DNA of 53,504 nt. Origin: Candidatus Zipacnadum vermilionense. GTDB taxonomy: Bacteria > Armatimonadota > Zipacnadia > Zipacnadales > Zipacnadaceae. The position numbers were made by a program, and so were the translations under genes. Positions 8,440-16,579 of the stretch are shown piece by piece (the stretch's first letter is position 1; each line of letters opens with the position of its first letter). The stretch covers positions 1 through 53,504 of the forward strand of contig JALGSV010000023.1 of NCBI GenBank assembly GCA_029821755.1, given 5' to 3'. The notes beneath the pieces were generated by a model that was not told the origin of the DNA, ran no database searches, and saw only the letters and a list, made by a program, of their open reading frames with translations.

Positions 8440-8808
8440 ATGATTCAGACCGAGAGCAGATTAAAGGTTACCGATAACTCCGGGGTACAAGAAATCATGT
8501 GCATCCGAGTCATGGGCGTCGGGCGGAAGCGGTGGGGCAGCTTGGGGGACGAGATCGTCGCTACCTCCAAGCAGGTCACGCCGCAGAGCCCCATCGCCAA
8601 GGGGACGGTGCTGCGAGCGGTGATCGTGCGCTGCCGGCAGGCGGTGCGACGCTCGGATGGAAGCGAGATTCGCTTCGACGACAACGCCGCGGTCATTATT
8701 GATACTGCGGGCAACCCGCAGGCCACCCGCGTGTTCGGGCCGGTCGCCCGGGAGCTGCGCGACAAGGCGTATATGAAGATCATCTCTCTGGCCCCCGAGG
8801 TCGTGTAA
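8440..8808 (+). CDS. rplN: 50S ribosomal protein L14
   Basis: 122 residues, exactly the usual length. Seen: [71 protein letters not shown] and [13 protein letters not shown]-like text. L14 lies at the subunit interface and contacts 16S h14. It normally opens the spc operon after S17; here it follows the EF-G-like gene by 37 nt, with AGAAGAGGAAG as the likely ribosome binding site. Confidence 0.97.
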   Translation: MIQTESRLKVTDNSGVQEIMCIRVMGVGRKRWGSLGDEIVATSKQVTPQSPIAKGTVLRAVIVRCRQAVRRSDGSEIRFDDNAAVIIDTAGNPQATRVFGPVARELRDKAYMKIISLAPEVV

Positions 8809-8835
8809 TCGCGGGCGCGCGGAAGTGAAACGAAC

Positions 8836-9192
8836 ATGGCCAATAAGTACGAGCACAATCATCCGCTGGATATCAAGAAGGGCGACGAGGTCTTGGTCCT
8901 GGTGGGCAAGGACGCCTCCTACAAAGGGCACCAGAAGCGCGGTAAGGTCATCGGGGCCCTGCCGCGGGAGGGCCGCCTGCTGGTGGATGGGGTCAATCTC
9001 ATCAAGCGCGCCGTGCGCCAGACCCAGCGCGCGCGCCAGGGCGGGATCATCACCAGCCCGGGGAACATCGACCGCTCCAACGTCATGCTCATCTGCCCGC
9101 AGTGTGACAAGCCTACCCGGGTGAACCACCGGATCAATGAGCGGAGTGAACGGGTGCGGGTGTGCAAGAAGTGTAAAAAGGACGTGGATTAG
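8836..9192 (+). CDS. rplX: 50S ribosomal protein L24 with zinc-finger C-terminus
   Basis: 118 residues. The KOW motif is seen as IKKGDEVLVLVGKDASYKGHQKRGKVIGALPREGRLLVDGVN. The C-terminus adds a four-cysteine knuckle (CPQC then CKKC), the zinc-binding form common in Gram-positive-like lineages. L24 is an assembly initiator protein of the 50S. It is spaced 27 nt from rplN; the following gap to rplE has no convincing repeat. Confidence 0.96.
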   Translation: MANKYEHNHPLDIKKGDEVLVLVGKDASYKGHQKRGKVIGALPREGRLLVDGVNLIKRAVRQTQRARQGGIITSPGNIDRSNVMLICPQCDKPTRVNHRINERSERVRVCKKCKKDVD

Positions 9193-9277
9193 CCCGCCCC
9201 ACGCGGAGGAAGCCGAGCCGCAGGGCGGCGGAAAGCGCCGACCTTGAAGGCGGCTAGTGAAAGCGAAGGCAAGGGAC

Positions 9278-9838
9278 ATGGAAACGCCGTATAGGCCGCG
9301 ACTGAAAGAAAAGTATGAGCAGGAAGTACGCCCGGCGCTGATGGAAACGTTGGGGTACAAGAACGTCCACCAGGCGCCGATGCCGACCAAGGTCTGCATC
9401 AGCATGGGCGTCAGTGAGGCCGGCACCAATCTCGACACGCTGGAGAAGGCGCTCAAGGAAGTAGCCCGCGTCATCGGCCAGCAGCCCTGCATCACCCGGG
9501 CCAAGCGCTCGGTCGCCAACTTCGGGGTGCGCCAGGACCAGGCGGTGGGCCTGCGGGCCACGCTGCGTCATGACCGGATGTGGGAGTTCCTGGATCGCCT
9601 GTTCTCTATCGCCATCCCGCGTATCCGCGACTTCCGGGGCCTGCCCCGGGAGTCCATGGACGGGCGCGGCTCGTACAGTATGGGCATCACCGACCTGCTC
9701 ATCTTCCCCGAGTTGAACTATGACGACGTGGAGAAGACGCGGGGTCTGCACATAACGATCACGACCTCGGCCAAGACCGACGAGGAGGGCCGGGAGTTGC
9801 TGGAGCGGCTGGGATTGCCGCTGAAGCGGGTGGAGTAG
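9278..9838 (+). CDS. rplE: 50S ribosomal protein L5
   Basis: 186 residues. L5 binds 5S rRNA and the P-site tRNA elbow. Seen: RLKEKYEQEVRPALMETLGYKNVHQAPMPTKVCISMGVSEA, QQPCITRAKRSVANFGVRQ, GLRATLRHDRMWEFLDRL and RDFRGLP. ATG 9278 (METPYRPRLKEKY) matches the usual start better than GTG 9257, which adds seven residues but has a GAAGG site; the choice is not certain. The post-stop repeat at 9844 separates it from rpsZ. Confidence 0.95.
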   Translation: METPYRPRLKEKYEQEVRPALMETLGYKNVHQAPMPTKVCISMGVSEAGTNLDTLEKALKEVARVIGQQPCITRAKRSVANFGVRQDQAVGLRATLRHDRMWEFLDRLFSIAIPRIRDFRGLPRESMDGRGSYSMGITDLLIFPELNYDDVEKTRGLHITITTSAKTDEEGRELLERLGLPLKRVE

Positions 9839-9843
9839 AGGAG

Positions 9844-9880
9844 GCCTCATCCCCCTGCCCTTCTCTCCTTGCAGGAGAGG
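9844..9880 (+). repeat. Post-stop GCCTCA element (rplE-rpsZ gap)
   Basis: GCCTCATCCCCCTGCCC followed by stem CTCTCC (9863-9868) with GGAGAG (9874-9879). It begins 6 nt after the rplE stop. It shares TTGCAGGAGAGG with the elements at 2391 and 11715. Confidence 0.7.
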
Positions 9881-9940
9881 GTTGCGTAGAGTGGAGGGGC
9901 ACCATCGTAGCGACAGACAGTTGCCAGGAGGCAAAGGTAA

Positions 9941-10126
9941 GTGGCCAAGAAATCGCTGATAGCCAAGCAGAAGCGCGAGCCCAAGTTTTCCAGCCGCCGG
10001 TATAGCCGCTGCCACATCTGTGGTCGGTCGAAGGCGTACATGCGGGCCTTCGGGATGTGTCGCATCTGCTTCCGGGAGAATGCCCAGGCAGGCAACATCC
10101 CGGGTCTGACCAAGTCCAGTTGGTAG
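9941..10126 (+). CDS. rpsZ: 30S ribosomal protein S14, zinc type
   Basis: 61 residues, the short C+ form of S14. Four cysteines, C24/C27 (CHIC) and C40/C43 (CRIC), form the zinc site, followed by [18 protein letters not shown]. The gene starts with GTG 9941, with AGGAGG at 9926-9931. The short zinc form is typical of Gram-positive and related phyla and supports that broad placement of the organism. Gap to rpsH is 49 nt. Confidence 0.97.
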   Translation: MAKKSLIAKQKREPKFSSRRYSRCHICGRSKAYMRAFGMCRICFRENAQAGNIPGLTKSSW

Positions 10127-10175
10127 GGAGCAGAGGCGAGGCTGCTTCTATACTTCTAGGTGAGGTGTCGAGGGA

Positions 10176-10634
10176 ATGGCACAACGCAGCAGTAAGAGAC
10201 CGAAGCCGGCAGTGCGGCGCAAGACGGTACGGACCAAAGCCCCGGCCGTGACCGATCCCATCGCCGATATGCTCACGCGCATCCGCAACGCCGCTATGGC
10301 CCAGCACGTGGACGTTAACGTGCCCGTGTCGAAGATGAAGATGGAAATCGCTTCCATCCTGCATCGCGAGGGGTATATCCGCGGATTCCAGCTGGTGGAT
10401 CGCGGGCGTATGCTGCGCATCCGGCTCAAATACGATGCCAACCGCCGTCCGGTCATCAACGGACTCAAGCGGGTGAGCACGCCGGGTCGCCGCGTGTACG
10501 CTGGGCGGGAGAACCTCCCGCGCGTGCTGGGCGGCATGGGCGTAGCCATCGTTTCGACCAGCAGGGGTATTATCACTGGCCGGGAGGCCCAGCATGAGGG
10601 CGTAGGCGGCGAGGTTGTGGGGATTGTGTGGTAG
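10176..10634 (+). CDS. rpsH: 30S ribosomal protein S8 with basic N-terminal extension
   Basis: 152 residues; ordinary S8 is about 130. The normal protein begins at TDPIADMLTRIRNA (residue 26 on) and ends with RGIITGREAQHEGVGGEVVGIVW. The preceding 25 residues (MAQRSSKRPKPAVRRKTVRT and a few more) are strongly basic and not part of the family core. S8 binds 16S h21 and in some bacteria represses the spc operon. No good start lies closer to the core: the nearest is a GTG before TDPIAD without a clear ribosome binding site. Confidence 0.93.
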   Translation: MAQRSSKRPKPAVRRKTVRTKAPAVTDPIADMLTRIRNAAMAQHVDVNVPVSKMKMEIASILHREGYIRGFQLVDRGRMLRIRLKYDANRRPVINGLKRVSTPGRRVYAGRENLPRVLGGMGVAIVSTSRGIITGREAQHEGVGGEVVGIVW

Positions 10635-10636
10635 GG

Positions 10637-10681
10637 AGGCCTCGGCCCCCTGCTCCCCTGCCCCAGATGGGGAAGGGGGAG
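10637..10681 (+). repeat. Post-stop GCCTC element (rpsH-rplF gap)
   Basis: Immediately after the rpsH TAG: GGAGGCCTCGGCCCC, then a nested palindrome with CTCCCC (10653-10658) to GGGGAG (10676-10681) and CCCC (10661-10664) to GGGG (10669-10672). Confidence 0.65.
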
Positions 10682-10700
10682 CTGAGAAGGAGCGGTTGCG

Positions 10701-11249
10701 ATGTCCCGGATAGGCAAGAAACCGATACCGCTGCCTGACAAGGTCAGCGTACAAGTGGAATCTGATAACCACGTGAAGGTCACCGGCCCGCGCGGAGAAC
10801 TGTCGGCCGTGTTCTCGCCGGATATGAAGATTGAGGTTAGCGAAACCGAGGCCCTCGTGTCTCGGCCCACCGACAGCAGTCAGCATCGGGCGATGCACGG
10901 TCTGGTGCGATCGCTGCTGGCCAACATGGTCACCGGTGTGAGCAAGGGCTTCGAGAAGAAGCTGCAGATCGTGGGCGTCGGCTACCGCGCGGAGTTGGAC
11001 GGCACACGGCTGCGAGTGCGCGTGGGCTACTCCCACGACGTGATAGTGGAGCCCCCGCCGGGTCTGGAACTGGCCATCGAGGGCAATGCCACCATCGTGG
11101 TGCGAGGCAACGACAAGGCGGCCGTCGGGCAACTCGCGGCCAACATCCGGGCCATCCGCAAGGTAGAGCCTTACAAGGGCAAGGGCATCAGGTATGAGGG
11201 CGAGAGGGTGCGCCGCAAGGCCGGTAAGCAGGCCAAGATCGGCGCATAG
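10701..11249 (+). CDS. rplF: 50S ribosomal protein L6
   Basis: 182 residues, standard. L6 lies beside the factor-binding centre (sarcin-ricin loop). Seen: [59 protein letters not shown], the second domain ending [21 protein letters not shown] with a basic tail. ATG 10701 has AGAAGGAG upstream. Followed by a 95-nt gap containing a GGACGGGCG hairpin. Confidence 0.97.
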   Translation: MSRIGKKPIPLPDKVSVQVESDNHVKVTGPRGELSAVFSPDMKIEVSETEALVSRPTDSSQHRAMHGLVRSLLANMVTGVSKGFEKKLQIVGVGYRAELDGTRLRVRVGYSHDVIVEPPPGLELAIEGNATIVVRGNDKAAVGQLAANIRAIRKVEPYKGKGIRYEGERVRRKAGKQAKIGA

Positions 11250-11292
11250 CGCAGAGCTGGGGTACGGCAGGCGTCATCCGCGCCGAGGGACA

Positions 11293-11314
11293 GGACGGGC
11301 GAGGACGCCCGTCC
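11293..11314. repeat. Intergenic hairpin GGACGGGCG/CGCCCGTCC
   Basis: A 9-bp stem with an AGGA loop in the rplF-rplR gap, differing from the hairpin at 731-752 by a compensated outer pair. No clear GTRG foot. Confidence 0.6.
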
Positions 11315-11344
11315 CAGCGGGAAGAGACAGCGAGGTGCTTGACA

Positions 11345-11713
11345 GTGAGCGTTGAACGAGATAGAAGGGTGGCCCGGACGCGGCGACACCTGCGGGTGCG
11401 GCGGAAGGTCGTAGGCAGCGCCGAACGGCCGCGCCTGTGCGTGTACAAGAGCGTGCGGCATGTCTACGCGCAGCTTATCGACGATACGGCGGGCAAGACA
11501 GTAGCGACGGCCTCTACGTGCGAGAAGGCCCTGGCGGAGGGGCTGAGCAGCACCAAGGACACCGCGGCCGCGGCGGCCGTAGGTAAAGCCGTCGCCGAGC
11601 GGGCCCTGGCGGCGGGGCTCAAGCAGGTGGTATTCGATCGGGCCGGATGGCCCTTTCATGGGCGGATCAAGGCCCTGGCGGACGCGGCGCGGGAGGCGGG
11701 GCTGGAACTCTAG
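11345..11713 (+). CDS. rplR: 50S ribosomal protein L18
   Basis: 122 residues. L18 bridges 5S rRNA and the 50S body. Seen: [35 protein letters not shown] and the C-terminal [31 protein letters not shown] 11345 has GAGGTG 7 nt upstream; TTG 11339 is too close to that site. In almost all bacteria rpsE (S5) follows immediately. Here the next gene, 125 nt on, is rpmD. Confidence 0.96.
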   Translation: MSVERDRRVARTRRHLRVRRKVVGSAERPRLCVYKSVRHVYAQLIDDTAGKTVATASTCEKALAEGLSSTKDTAAAAAVGKAVAERALAAGLKQVVFDRAGWPFHGRIKALADAAREAGLEL

Positions 11714-11750
11714 GAGGCCTCACCCCCTGTCCTCTCCGTTGCAGGAGAGG
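11714..11750 (+). repeat. Post-stop GCCTCA element at the missing-rpsE junction
   Basis: Starts 2 nt after the rplR TAG: GGCCTCACCCCCTG, then a 7-bp stem CCTCTCC (11731-11737) with GGAGAGG (11744-11750). It occupies the position where rpsE would begin. Confidence 0.7.
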
Positions 11751-11758
11751 GCGAGATG

Positions 11759-11781
11759 GTAGGAGGGGCGTCCTCGCCCCT
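11759..11781 (+). repeat. REP-like hairpin, GTAG foot
   Basis: GTAG (11759-11762), then stem AGGGGCG (11764-11770) with CGCCCCT (11775-11781), loop TCCT. A partial GACGGGCG hairpin follows. Together with the element at 11714 it fills the gap between rplR and rpmD. Confidence 0.7.
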
Positions 11782-11838
11782 TCCTCCGGAGCGACGGGCG
11801 AGGACGTGGCTCGCACCGGTCGGCGCAGGAGATAAGTA

Positions 11839-12021
11839 ATGGCAAAGTCACTCTTAGTAAAGCAGACATCTGGCACCATCGGCGCGCAGACCCAGCACAA
11901 GCGCACTATCAAGGCGCTGGGCTTAGGGCGCATCGGCAAGACCCGGCAGTTGCCGGATAACCCGTCGGTGCGAGGGATGTTGCACCATGTGCGGCATCTG
12001 GTGGAGGTTACCGAGGAGTAG
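11839..12021 (+). CDS. rpmD: 50S ribosomal protein L30
   Basis: 60 residues, normal for the short bacterial form. Seen: LLVKQTSGTIGAQTQHKRTIKALGLGRIGKT and VRGMLHHVRHLVEVTEE. ATG 11839 follows AGGAGATAAGTA. Its usual left neighbour rpsE is absent, but the right neighbour rplO is in place, so only one gene is missing from the series. Confidence 0.95.
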   Translation: MAKSLLVKQTSGTIGAQTQHKRTIKALGLGRIGKTRQLPDNPSVRGMLHHVRHLVEVTEE

Positions 12022-12081
12022 GAGCGCATTGGTGGCGCCCGAGCGACGGACCAGCATACCCGTCGTACCGAGGAACAGAAG

Positions 12082-12543
12082 ATGAAACTCACTGATCTCA
12101 GACCCAACAAGGCGCGGACCGGCAGCCCCAAGCGGATAGGGCGGGGACATTCCGCCGGCCAGGGCAAGACCTGTGGCCGGGGGCAGAAGGGGCAGAAGTC
12201 CCACACCAACATCAAGCCCGGCTTCGAGGGCGGTCAGACCCCGCTGTTCCAGCGCATCCCCTCGTTGCGCGGCCAGAGCAACAAGGCCCACAACATCGGC
12301 ATGTTCCGCAAGGAAATCGCCGTGGTCAACGTGGAGAGCCTCAACCGCTTTGAGGCCGGCACGGTGGTGGATGTGGACCTGCTCCTGGCCACGCGCGTGG
12401 TGCGCAAGCGGGAGGACGGCATCAAGATTCTGGGCGGGGGCAAGCTTGATCGTGCGCTGACCGTGCAAGCGCATGCCTTTAGCGCCTCGGCGCGGGCGGC
12501 TATTGAGCAGGCGGGCGGCACCGCCGAGGTGATCGGGCAATGA
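12082..12543 (+). CDS. rplO: 50S ribosomal protein L15
   Basis: 153 residues. L15 is a late-binding 50S protein with an extended N-terminus. Seen: MKLTDLRPNKARTGSPKRIGRGHSAGQGKTCGRGQKGQ, FEGGQTPLFQRIPSLRG, and VKILGGGKL-like IKILGGGKLDRALTVQAHAFSASAR. The TGA stop overlaps the ATG of secY (ATGA at 12540), so secY translation is coupled to it. Confidence 0.96.
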   Translation: MKLTDLRPNKARTGSPKRIGRGHSAGQGKTCGRGQKGQKSHTNIKPGFEGGQTPLFQRIPSLRGQSNKAHNIGMFRKEIAVVNVESLNRFEAGTVVDVDLLLATRVVRKREDGIKILGGGKLDRALTVQAHAFSASARAAIEQAGGTAEVIGQ

Positions 12544-13883
12544 AAGAGCGCCTGGCGGCGCTGGCACAGGCTCTGAAGCTGCCGGATGTGCGCAAGCGCA
12601 TCCTGTACGTCTTCATGATGTTCGCGGTCTATGTGGCTTGCGCGCACGTCCCCCTGCCCGGCATCGACCACAAGGCCCTGGCCGATTTTTTCGGGAAGGG
12701 CGGGCCGCTCGGCGGCCTAGGGGATCTGATGAATGCCTTCAGTGGCGGCTCGCTGAAGCGGTTCTCGCTGCTGGCCCTGGGCATCATGCCCTACATCAAC
12801 GCCTCCATTATCTTCCAGCTTCTGGTCATGGCGATCCCTTCGCTGGAGGCGCTGCAGAAGGAAGGCGAGTGGGGCCGGCGCAAGATCACCAAATGGACGA
12901 AATATTTGACCGTGGCCCTGGCCCTCCTGCAAGGGGCAGGCATGATCACCATGTTCCGGCAGGCCAACGCCTTCCCCGGCGGCACCAGGGACATGGTGTT
13001 CAGCGTCCTGATGATGACCGCGGGCACCGCCTTCCTAATGTTCATCGGCGACAAGATCACCGAGAACGGTATCGGGCAGGGCGTAAGTCTGATCATCTTC
13101 GCTGGCATCATGACCAGCATGCCGACCGACCTGGTCCGCACTGCCGCCATCTGGAGGGCCGGGCAGATCACCATCGCCAACCTGTTGCTGCTGGCGGCCA
13201 TCTTCTTGGGCACCATCTACGTGATCGTGCTATTCCAGCAGGCGCAGCGCAAGATTCCCGTGCAGTACGCTAAACGCATCCGCGGGAACCGTACCTACGG
13301 CGGGCACACCAGTTACCTGCCGCTGAAGGTCAACCAGGCGGGGGTCATCCCCATCATCTTCGCCATCGCTGTGGCCATGTTCCCGGGGACGTTGGCGCAG
13401 GTGTTCCAGATTCAGAGCGTGAAGGACTTCTTGACGAACGTCCTGCACCTGTCCCAGGACACCGTCGGCGGCGCGGTATCGACGCTGCTTCAGTGGACGC
13501 AACCGGGACAGTCGGTGGCGGCCAGCTTATTCTACTTTGCGCTGGTGGTCATCTTCACGTACTTCTATACCGCGGTTACCTTCAACCCGGAGCAGATTGC
13601 GGAGAATCTGCAGAAGAGCGGCGGAACGATCCCGGGCGTACGGCCGGGAGCCAAGACGCGGGACTACCTGGACCGCATCCTGTACCGGATCACCCTGGCC
13701 GGCGCGGTGTTCCTGGGCTGCATCGCACTGATGCAGTATTATGTCGGCAGCATCACTGGGGTTACCACCTTCAACCTGGTGGGCGGCACCTCCCTGCTGA
13801 TCGTCGTCGGCGTGGCGCTGGACACCATGCAGCAGATCGAGGCGCAGTTGTTGATGAGGCACTATCGGGGGTTCCTTTCGTAG
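12540..13883 (+). CDS. secY: Preprotein translocase subunit SecY
   Basis: 447 residues, polytopic membrane channel for Sec secretion and membrane insertion. About ten hydrophobic segments can be traced. Family signatures seen: VPLPGIDH, FSGGSLKRFSLLALGIMPYINASIIFQLL, GQGVSLIIFAGI, RKIPVQYAKR and the C-terminal GTSLLIVVGVALDTMQQIEAQLLMRHYRGFL. The plug and pore regions look complete. Start overlaps rplO by 4 nt. The post-stop element at 13886 separates it from adk. Confidence 0.97.
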   Translation: MKERLAALAQALKLPDVRKRILYVFMMFAVYVACAHVPLPGIDHKALADFFGKGGPLGGLGDLMNAFSGGSLKRFSLLALGIMPYINASIIFQLLVMAIPSLEALQKEGEWGRRKITKWTKYLTVALALLQGAGMITMFRQANAFPGGTRDMVFSVLMMTAGTAFLMFIGDKITENGIGQGVSLIIFAGIMTSMPTDLVRTAAIWRAGQITIANLLLLAAIFLGTIYVIVLFQQAQRKIPVQYAKRIRGNRTYGGHTSYLPLKVNQAGVIPIIFAIAVAMFPGTLAQVFQIQSVKDFLTNVLHLSQDTVGGAVSTLLQWTQPGQSVAASLFYFALVVIFTYFYTAVTFNPEQIAENLQKSGGTIPGVRPGAKTRDYLDRILYRITLAGAVFLGCIALMQYYVGSITGVTTFNLVGGTSLLIVVGVALDTMQQIEAQLLMRHYRGFLS

Positions 13884-13885
13884 GA

Positions 13886-13926
13886 AGCCTCACCCTTCGG
13901 CCCCCATCTGCGCACATTCCGTGCGC
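13886..13926 (+). repeat. Post-stop GCCTCA element with GCGCAC hairpin
   Basis: GCCTCACCC directly after the secY TAG, then the stem GCGCAC (13910-13915) with GTGCGC (13921-13926), loop ATTCC. Looks like a shortened relative of the 567-633 element. Confidence 0.65.
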
Positions 13927-13961
13927 CTTACGAGAAAGGGGCAGCGGAAACGGAGCGCAGC

Positions 13962-14624
13962 GTGGACAAGTACAACATTATCCTACTGGGGCCGCCGGGG
14001 GCGGGTAAGGGGACGCACGCTGAGGCGTTGAAACGCGAATTCGGCGTGGAGCACATCTCCACCGGCGACATGCTGCGGGCGGCCGTGGCCGAGGGGACCG
14101 AACTGGGGCGGCAGGCCAAGCAGTATATGGACGCCGGGAAGCTGGTGCCGGATGAGGTCGTCATCGGCATCGTCCGGGAACGGCTGAGCGCCAACCGGCT
14201 GGACCGGGCGCTGTTTGACGGCTTCCCGCGGACCCCGGCCCAGGCTGAAGCGCTGGAGGAGGTAGCCGTGGAGGTGCTGCTGCCTGCGGCTGTCGTCATC
14301 TACCTGCAGGTCAGCGACGAGGAGGTCGTCTTGCGGCTCAGTGGGCGGTTGCAGTGCCGCAAGTGCGGGGCCATCTACAACACGCGCTACGACCAACTGG
14401 AGTCCGGGAGCCAGTGCCCCTCTTGCCAGGGGGAGATCTACCAGCGCGACGACGATCAGGCCGAGGCGATTCTCCAGCGGCTGCGGGTCTATCGCGAGCA
14501 GACGGCGCCGTTGATTGACTACTACCGGAAGCGAGGACAACTGGTCGAGGTGCAAGCGGAGGGCAGCACTATCGAGGCCATCTCGGCCGAAGTGGCGGCC
14601 GCCGTTCGTGGCGCCGCCGGCTAA
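13962..14624 (+). CDS. adk: Adenylate kinase, zinc-lid form
   Basis: 220 residues. Converts AMP plus ATP to two ADP in the cytoplasm. Seen: P-loop GPPGAGKGTHA, AMP-site motif HISTGDMLRAAV and DGFPRTPAQAEAL, and a LID domain with four cysteines (CRKC and CPSC), the zinc form common in Gram-positives. GTG 13962 gives MDKYNIILLGPPG. Its place between secY and map is the usual one for Terrabacteria. Confidence 0.97.
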   Translation: MDKYNIILLGPPGAGKGTHAEALKREFGVEHISTGDMLRAAVAEGTELGRQAKQYMDAGKLVPDEVVIGIVRERLSANRLDRALFDGFPRTPAQAEALEEVAVEVLLPAAVVIYLQVSDEEVVLRLSGRLQCRKCGAIYNTRYDQLESGSQCPSCQGEIYQRDDDQAEAILQRLRVYREQTAPLIDYYRKRGQLVEVQAEGSTIEAISAEVAAAVRGAAG

Positions 14625-14629
14625 TCACC

Positions 14630-15409
14630 ATGCGATCACGAGGCAACCTCCGGGTGATCCGCAAGACGCCCGGCGAGATAGAGACGATGCGGGAGGCGGG
14701 GCGGATTCTCGCCCGGGTGCTCCAGGAAATCGTGGCCGCCGCCCAGCCGGGCGTGGCGACGGAGGAACTGGACAAGATAGCGCGGGCGCGCCTGAGGGAA
14801 GCAGGGGCGGAGCCCTCCTTCCTGGGCTACCGGGGCTACCCGGCGGCGATTTGTGTGGAGATGGAGGACATCGTCGTCCACGGCATTCCGGGCAAGACGA
14901 AACTGGAGGCCGGGACCATCCTGGGGATGGACATGGGAGCGGTGTACCAGGGGTTCCAGGCGGACATGGCGGTGAGCATCCCGCTGGGCGCGGTGGATGC
15001 GGAGCGGCGGCGGCTGCTGGAGGTGACCGAACGAGCCCTGCAGGCGGGAATGCAGCAAGCGCGGGCGGGGCGGCGGCTGCGGGAGCTCAGCGCGGCAGTG
15101 CAGCAAGTGGCCGAGGCGGCCGGGTTCAGCGTGGTCCGGGACCTGGTCGGGCACGGGATTGGGCGGCAGATGCACGAGCCGCCACAGGTGCCCAACTTCG
15201 TGACCGAAGGGGCCTTCGCGGAGTACGATTTGCTGCTGCGGCCGGGGATGACCCTGGCTATCGAGCCGATGATCAACGCAGGCGAGCCGGCGGTGCGGGT
15301 GGACGGGGACGGCTGGACGGTGCGCACCGTGGACGGCAAGCCTTCGGCGCATTTTGAGCATACCGTGGCGGTGGGCCGCGAGGGGTCACAAATACTGACC
15401 TTGCCGTAA
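14630..15409 (+). CDS. map: Methionine aminopeptidase, type I
   Basis: 259 residues, pita-bread fold enzyme removing N-terminal Met from nascent proteins. Metal ligands are visible: the two Asp in GMDMGAVYQGFQADMAVSIP, His in GHGIGRQMHEPPQVPNF, Glu in AIEPMI, and Glu in HFEHTVAV. The substrate loop reads MEDIVVHGIPG, a variant of NEVVVHGIP. The start at ATG 14630 lies 5 nt after adk; the N-terminal RVIRKTPGEIETMREAGRI is normal. Confidence 0.96.
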   Translation: MRSRGNLRVIRKTPGEIETMREAGRILARVLQEIVAAAQPGVATEELDKIARARLREAGAEPSFLGYRGYPAAICVEMEDIVVHGIPGKTKLEAGTILGMDMGAVYQGFQADMAVSIPLGAVDAERRRLLEVTERALQAGMQQARAGRRLRELSAAVQQVAEAAGFSVVRDLVGHGIGRQMHEPPQVPNFVTEGAFAEYDLLLRPGMTLAIEPMINAGEPAVRVDGDGWTVRTVDGKPSAHFEHTVAVGREGSQILTLP

Positions 15410-15424
15410 ACGGCAGGAGGTTGT

Positions 15425-15658
15425 ATGGCACGAGATAGCAGTAACAAGGAAGAGAAGCCGCGCGTCATCGGGGTCGTGAAGGAAAAACTCCCGAACGCGG
15501 CCTTCCGGGTGGAGCTGGAGAACGGGCACCTGGTGCTGGCGACTATCTCCGGGAAGATGCGCAAGCATTTCATCCGCATCATGGCCGGGGATAGGGTGGA
15601 GGTGGAGCTATCTCCGTATGACATTACGCGGGGACGCATAGTGTGGTTGCACCGGTAA
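15425..15658 (+). CDS. infA: Translation initiation factor IF-1
   Basis: 77 residues, OB-fold factor occupying the ribosomal A site during initiation. Seen: [53 protein letters not shown], then GRIVWLHR. The first 12 residues ([12 protein letters not shown]) are slightly longer than usual. ATG 15425 has GGCAGGAGG upstream. A 168-nt repeat-bearing gap follows before rpmJ, where many bacteria have 10-30 nt. Confidence 0.96.
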   Translation: MARDSSNKEEKPRVIGVVKEKLPNAAFRVELENGHLVLATISGKMRKHFIRIMAGDRVEVELSPYDITRGRIVWLHR

Positions 15659-15678
15659 GCAGGCGGCACGCCTGCAAC
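15659..15678 (-). repeat. Hairpin GCAGGCG/CGCCTGC after infA
   Basis: Perfect 7-bp stem, loop GCA. On the minus strand the foot reads GTTG, one base off GTAG/GTGG. A second hairpin, CAGGCT (15765-15770) with AGCCTG (15775-15780), lies in the same gap and lacks a clear foot. Confidence 0.55.
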
Positions 15679-15826
15679 CCACCCGCTGGCGCAGACGCCG
15701 GCAGCCCCTTGTGCTAGGCAGGACAGGGAGGCAGGCTTGGGTTCTCCGAGTGACCCGGTATGGACAGGCTGGAAAGCCTGGTCTCTTGAGTAGTACGCCC
15801 CACCGGGGGCCAGGAAGGCGATAGAG

Positions 15827-15940
15827 ATGAAAGTGCAAGCCTCAGTCAAGAAGCGGTGCGATAAGTGCAAGGTGGTCAAGCGCCGAGGCGTAGTTCGGAT
15901 CATCTGTGAGAACCCGCGGCATAAGCAGCGGCAGGGGTAA
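15827..15940 (+). CDS. rpmJ: 50S ribosomal protein L36
   Basis: 37 residues, too short for most gene callers but unmistakable: [20 protein letters not shown], then the zinc ligands C11, C14, C27 and H32 ([12 protein letters not shown]). This is the zinc form of L36. ATG 15827 has CAGGAAGGCG upstream. It keeps its normal place between infA and rpsM. Confidence 0.97.
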   Translation: MKVQASVKKRCDKCKVVKRRGVVRIICENPRHKQRQG

Positions 15941-15942
15941 GA

Positions 15943-15980
15943 GCCTCACCCCCCCCCCTGCCCCTCGCGGGGGAGGGGGA
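15943..15980 (+). repeat. Post-stop GCCTCA element (rpmJ-rpsM gap)
   Basis: GCCTCACCCCC two bases after the rpmJ TAA, followed by a C-run/G-run palindrome (CCCCTGCCCC against GGGGGAGGGGG). Confidence 0.6.
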
Positions 15981-16045
15981 GAGAGCGCAGCGGCGTGCGG
16001 TGTGCCATGAGTAGCTTACCGGCACAGCCAAGGAGGAGATGGGAC

Positions 16046-16423
16046 GTGCCTAGAATTGCAGGGATAGACTTGCCCCGGGACAAGCGGGTGGAGATCGCCC
16101 TCACCTATATCTACGGGGTTGGCCGCAGCCGTGCTGTGGCGATTCTCCAGAAAACGGGCATCAACCCGGACACCCGGATGCGTGATATCACCGAGGAAGA
16201 GGCCGCGCGCCTGCGCGAGGTCATCGAGGCGGACTACACCATCGAGGGTGACCTGCGCCGTGAAGTGCAGGGCAACATCCAGCGGCTGATGGAGATTGGC
16301 GCCTACCGGGGCCTGCGGCATCGCCGGGGCTTGCCGGTGCGCGGGCAGCGGACGCGCACCAACGCGCGCACGCGGAAGGGCAAGCGCAAGACCGTGGCTG
16401 GCCGCAAGCGGGCGGCGATCTAG
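16046..16423 (+). CDS. rpsM: 30S ribosomal protein S13
   Basis: 125 residues. S13 is in the 30S head and contacts tRNA and the 50S bridge B1. Seen: [76 protein letters not shown] in the usual order. GTG 16046 gives the standard MPRIAG start with AGGAGGAGA at 16031-16039; the longer frame to 15995 is not needed. First gene of the alpha operon. Confidence 0.96.
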   Translation: MPRIAGIDLPRDKRVEIALTYIYGVGRSRAVAILQKTGINPDTRMRDITEEEAARLREVIEADYTIEGDLRREVQGNIQRLMEIGAYRGLRHRRGLPVRGQRTRTNARTRKGKRKTVAGRKRAAI

Positions 16424-16579
16424 GCCATCCCACCCCGCCGCGCGGCGATGCCTTCGGCATCGCGCGCCGGGGACCCTCCCTAAGGGGAAGGCGGGGAGTG
16501 CCGGAGGCCATCATCCAGAAGTGCGCGCAGGGGCGACCTACCCACTAGAGGGGGCTCGTGGTCGCCCGCCGGGGAGTAT

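Noticed and set aside
9759-11132. 457-codon open frame on the minus strand opposite rplE-rpsZ-rpsH-rplF
   Set aside because: Antisense shadow of GC-rich ribosomal genes; no family resemblance and no ribosome binding site.
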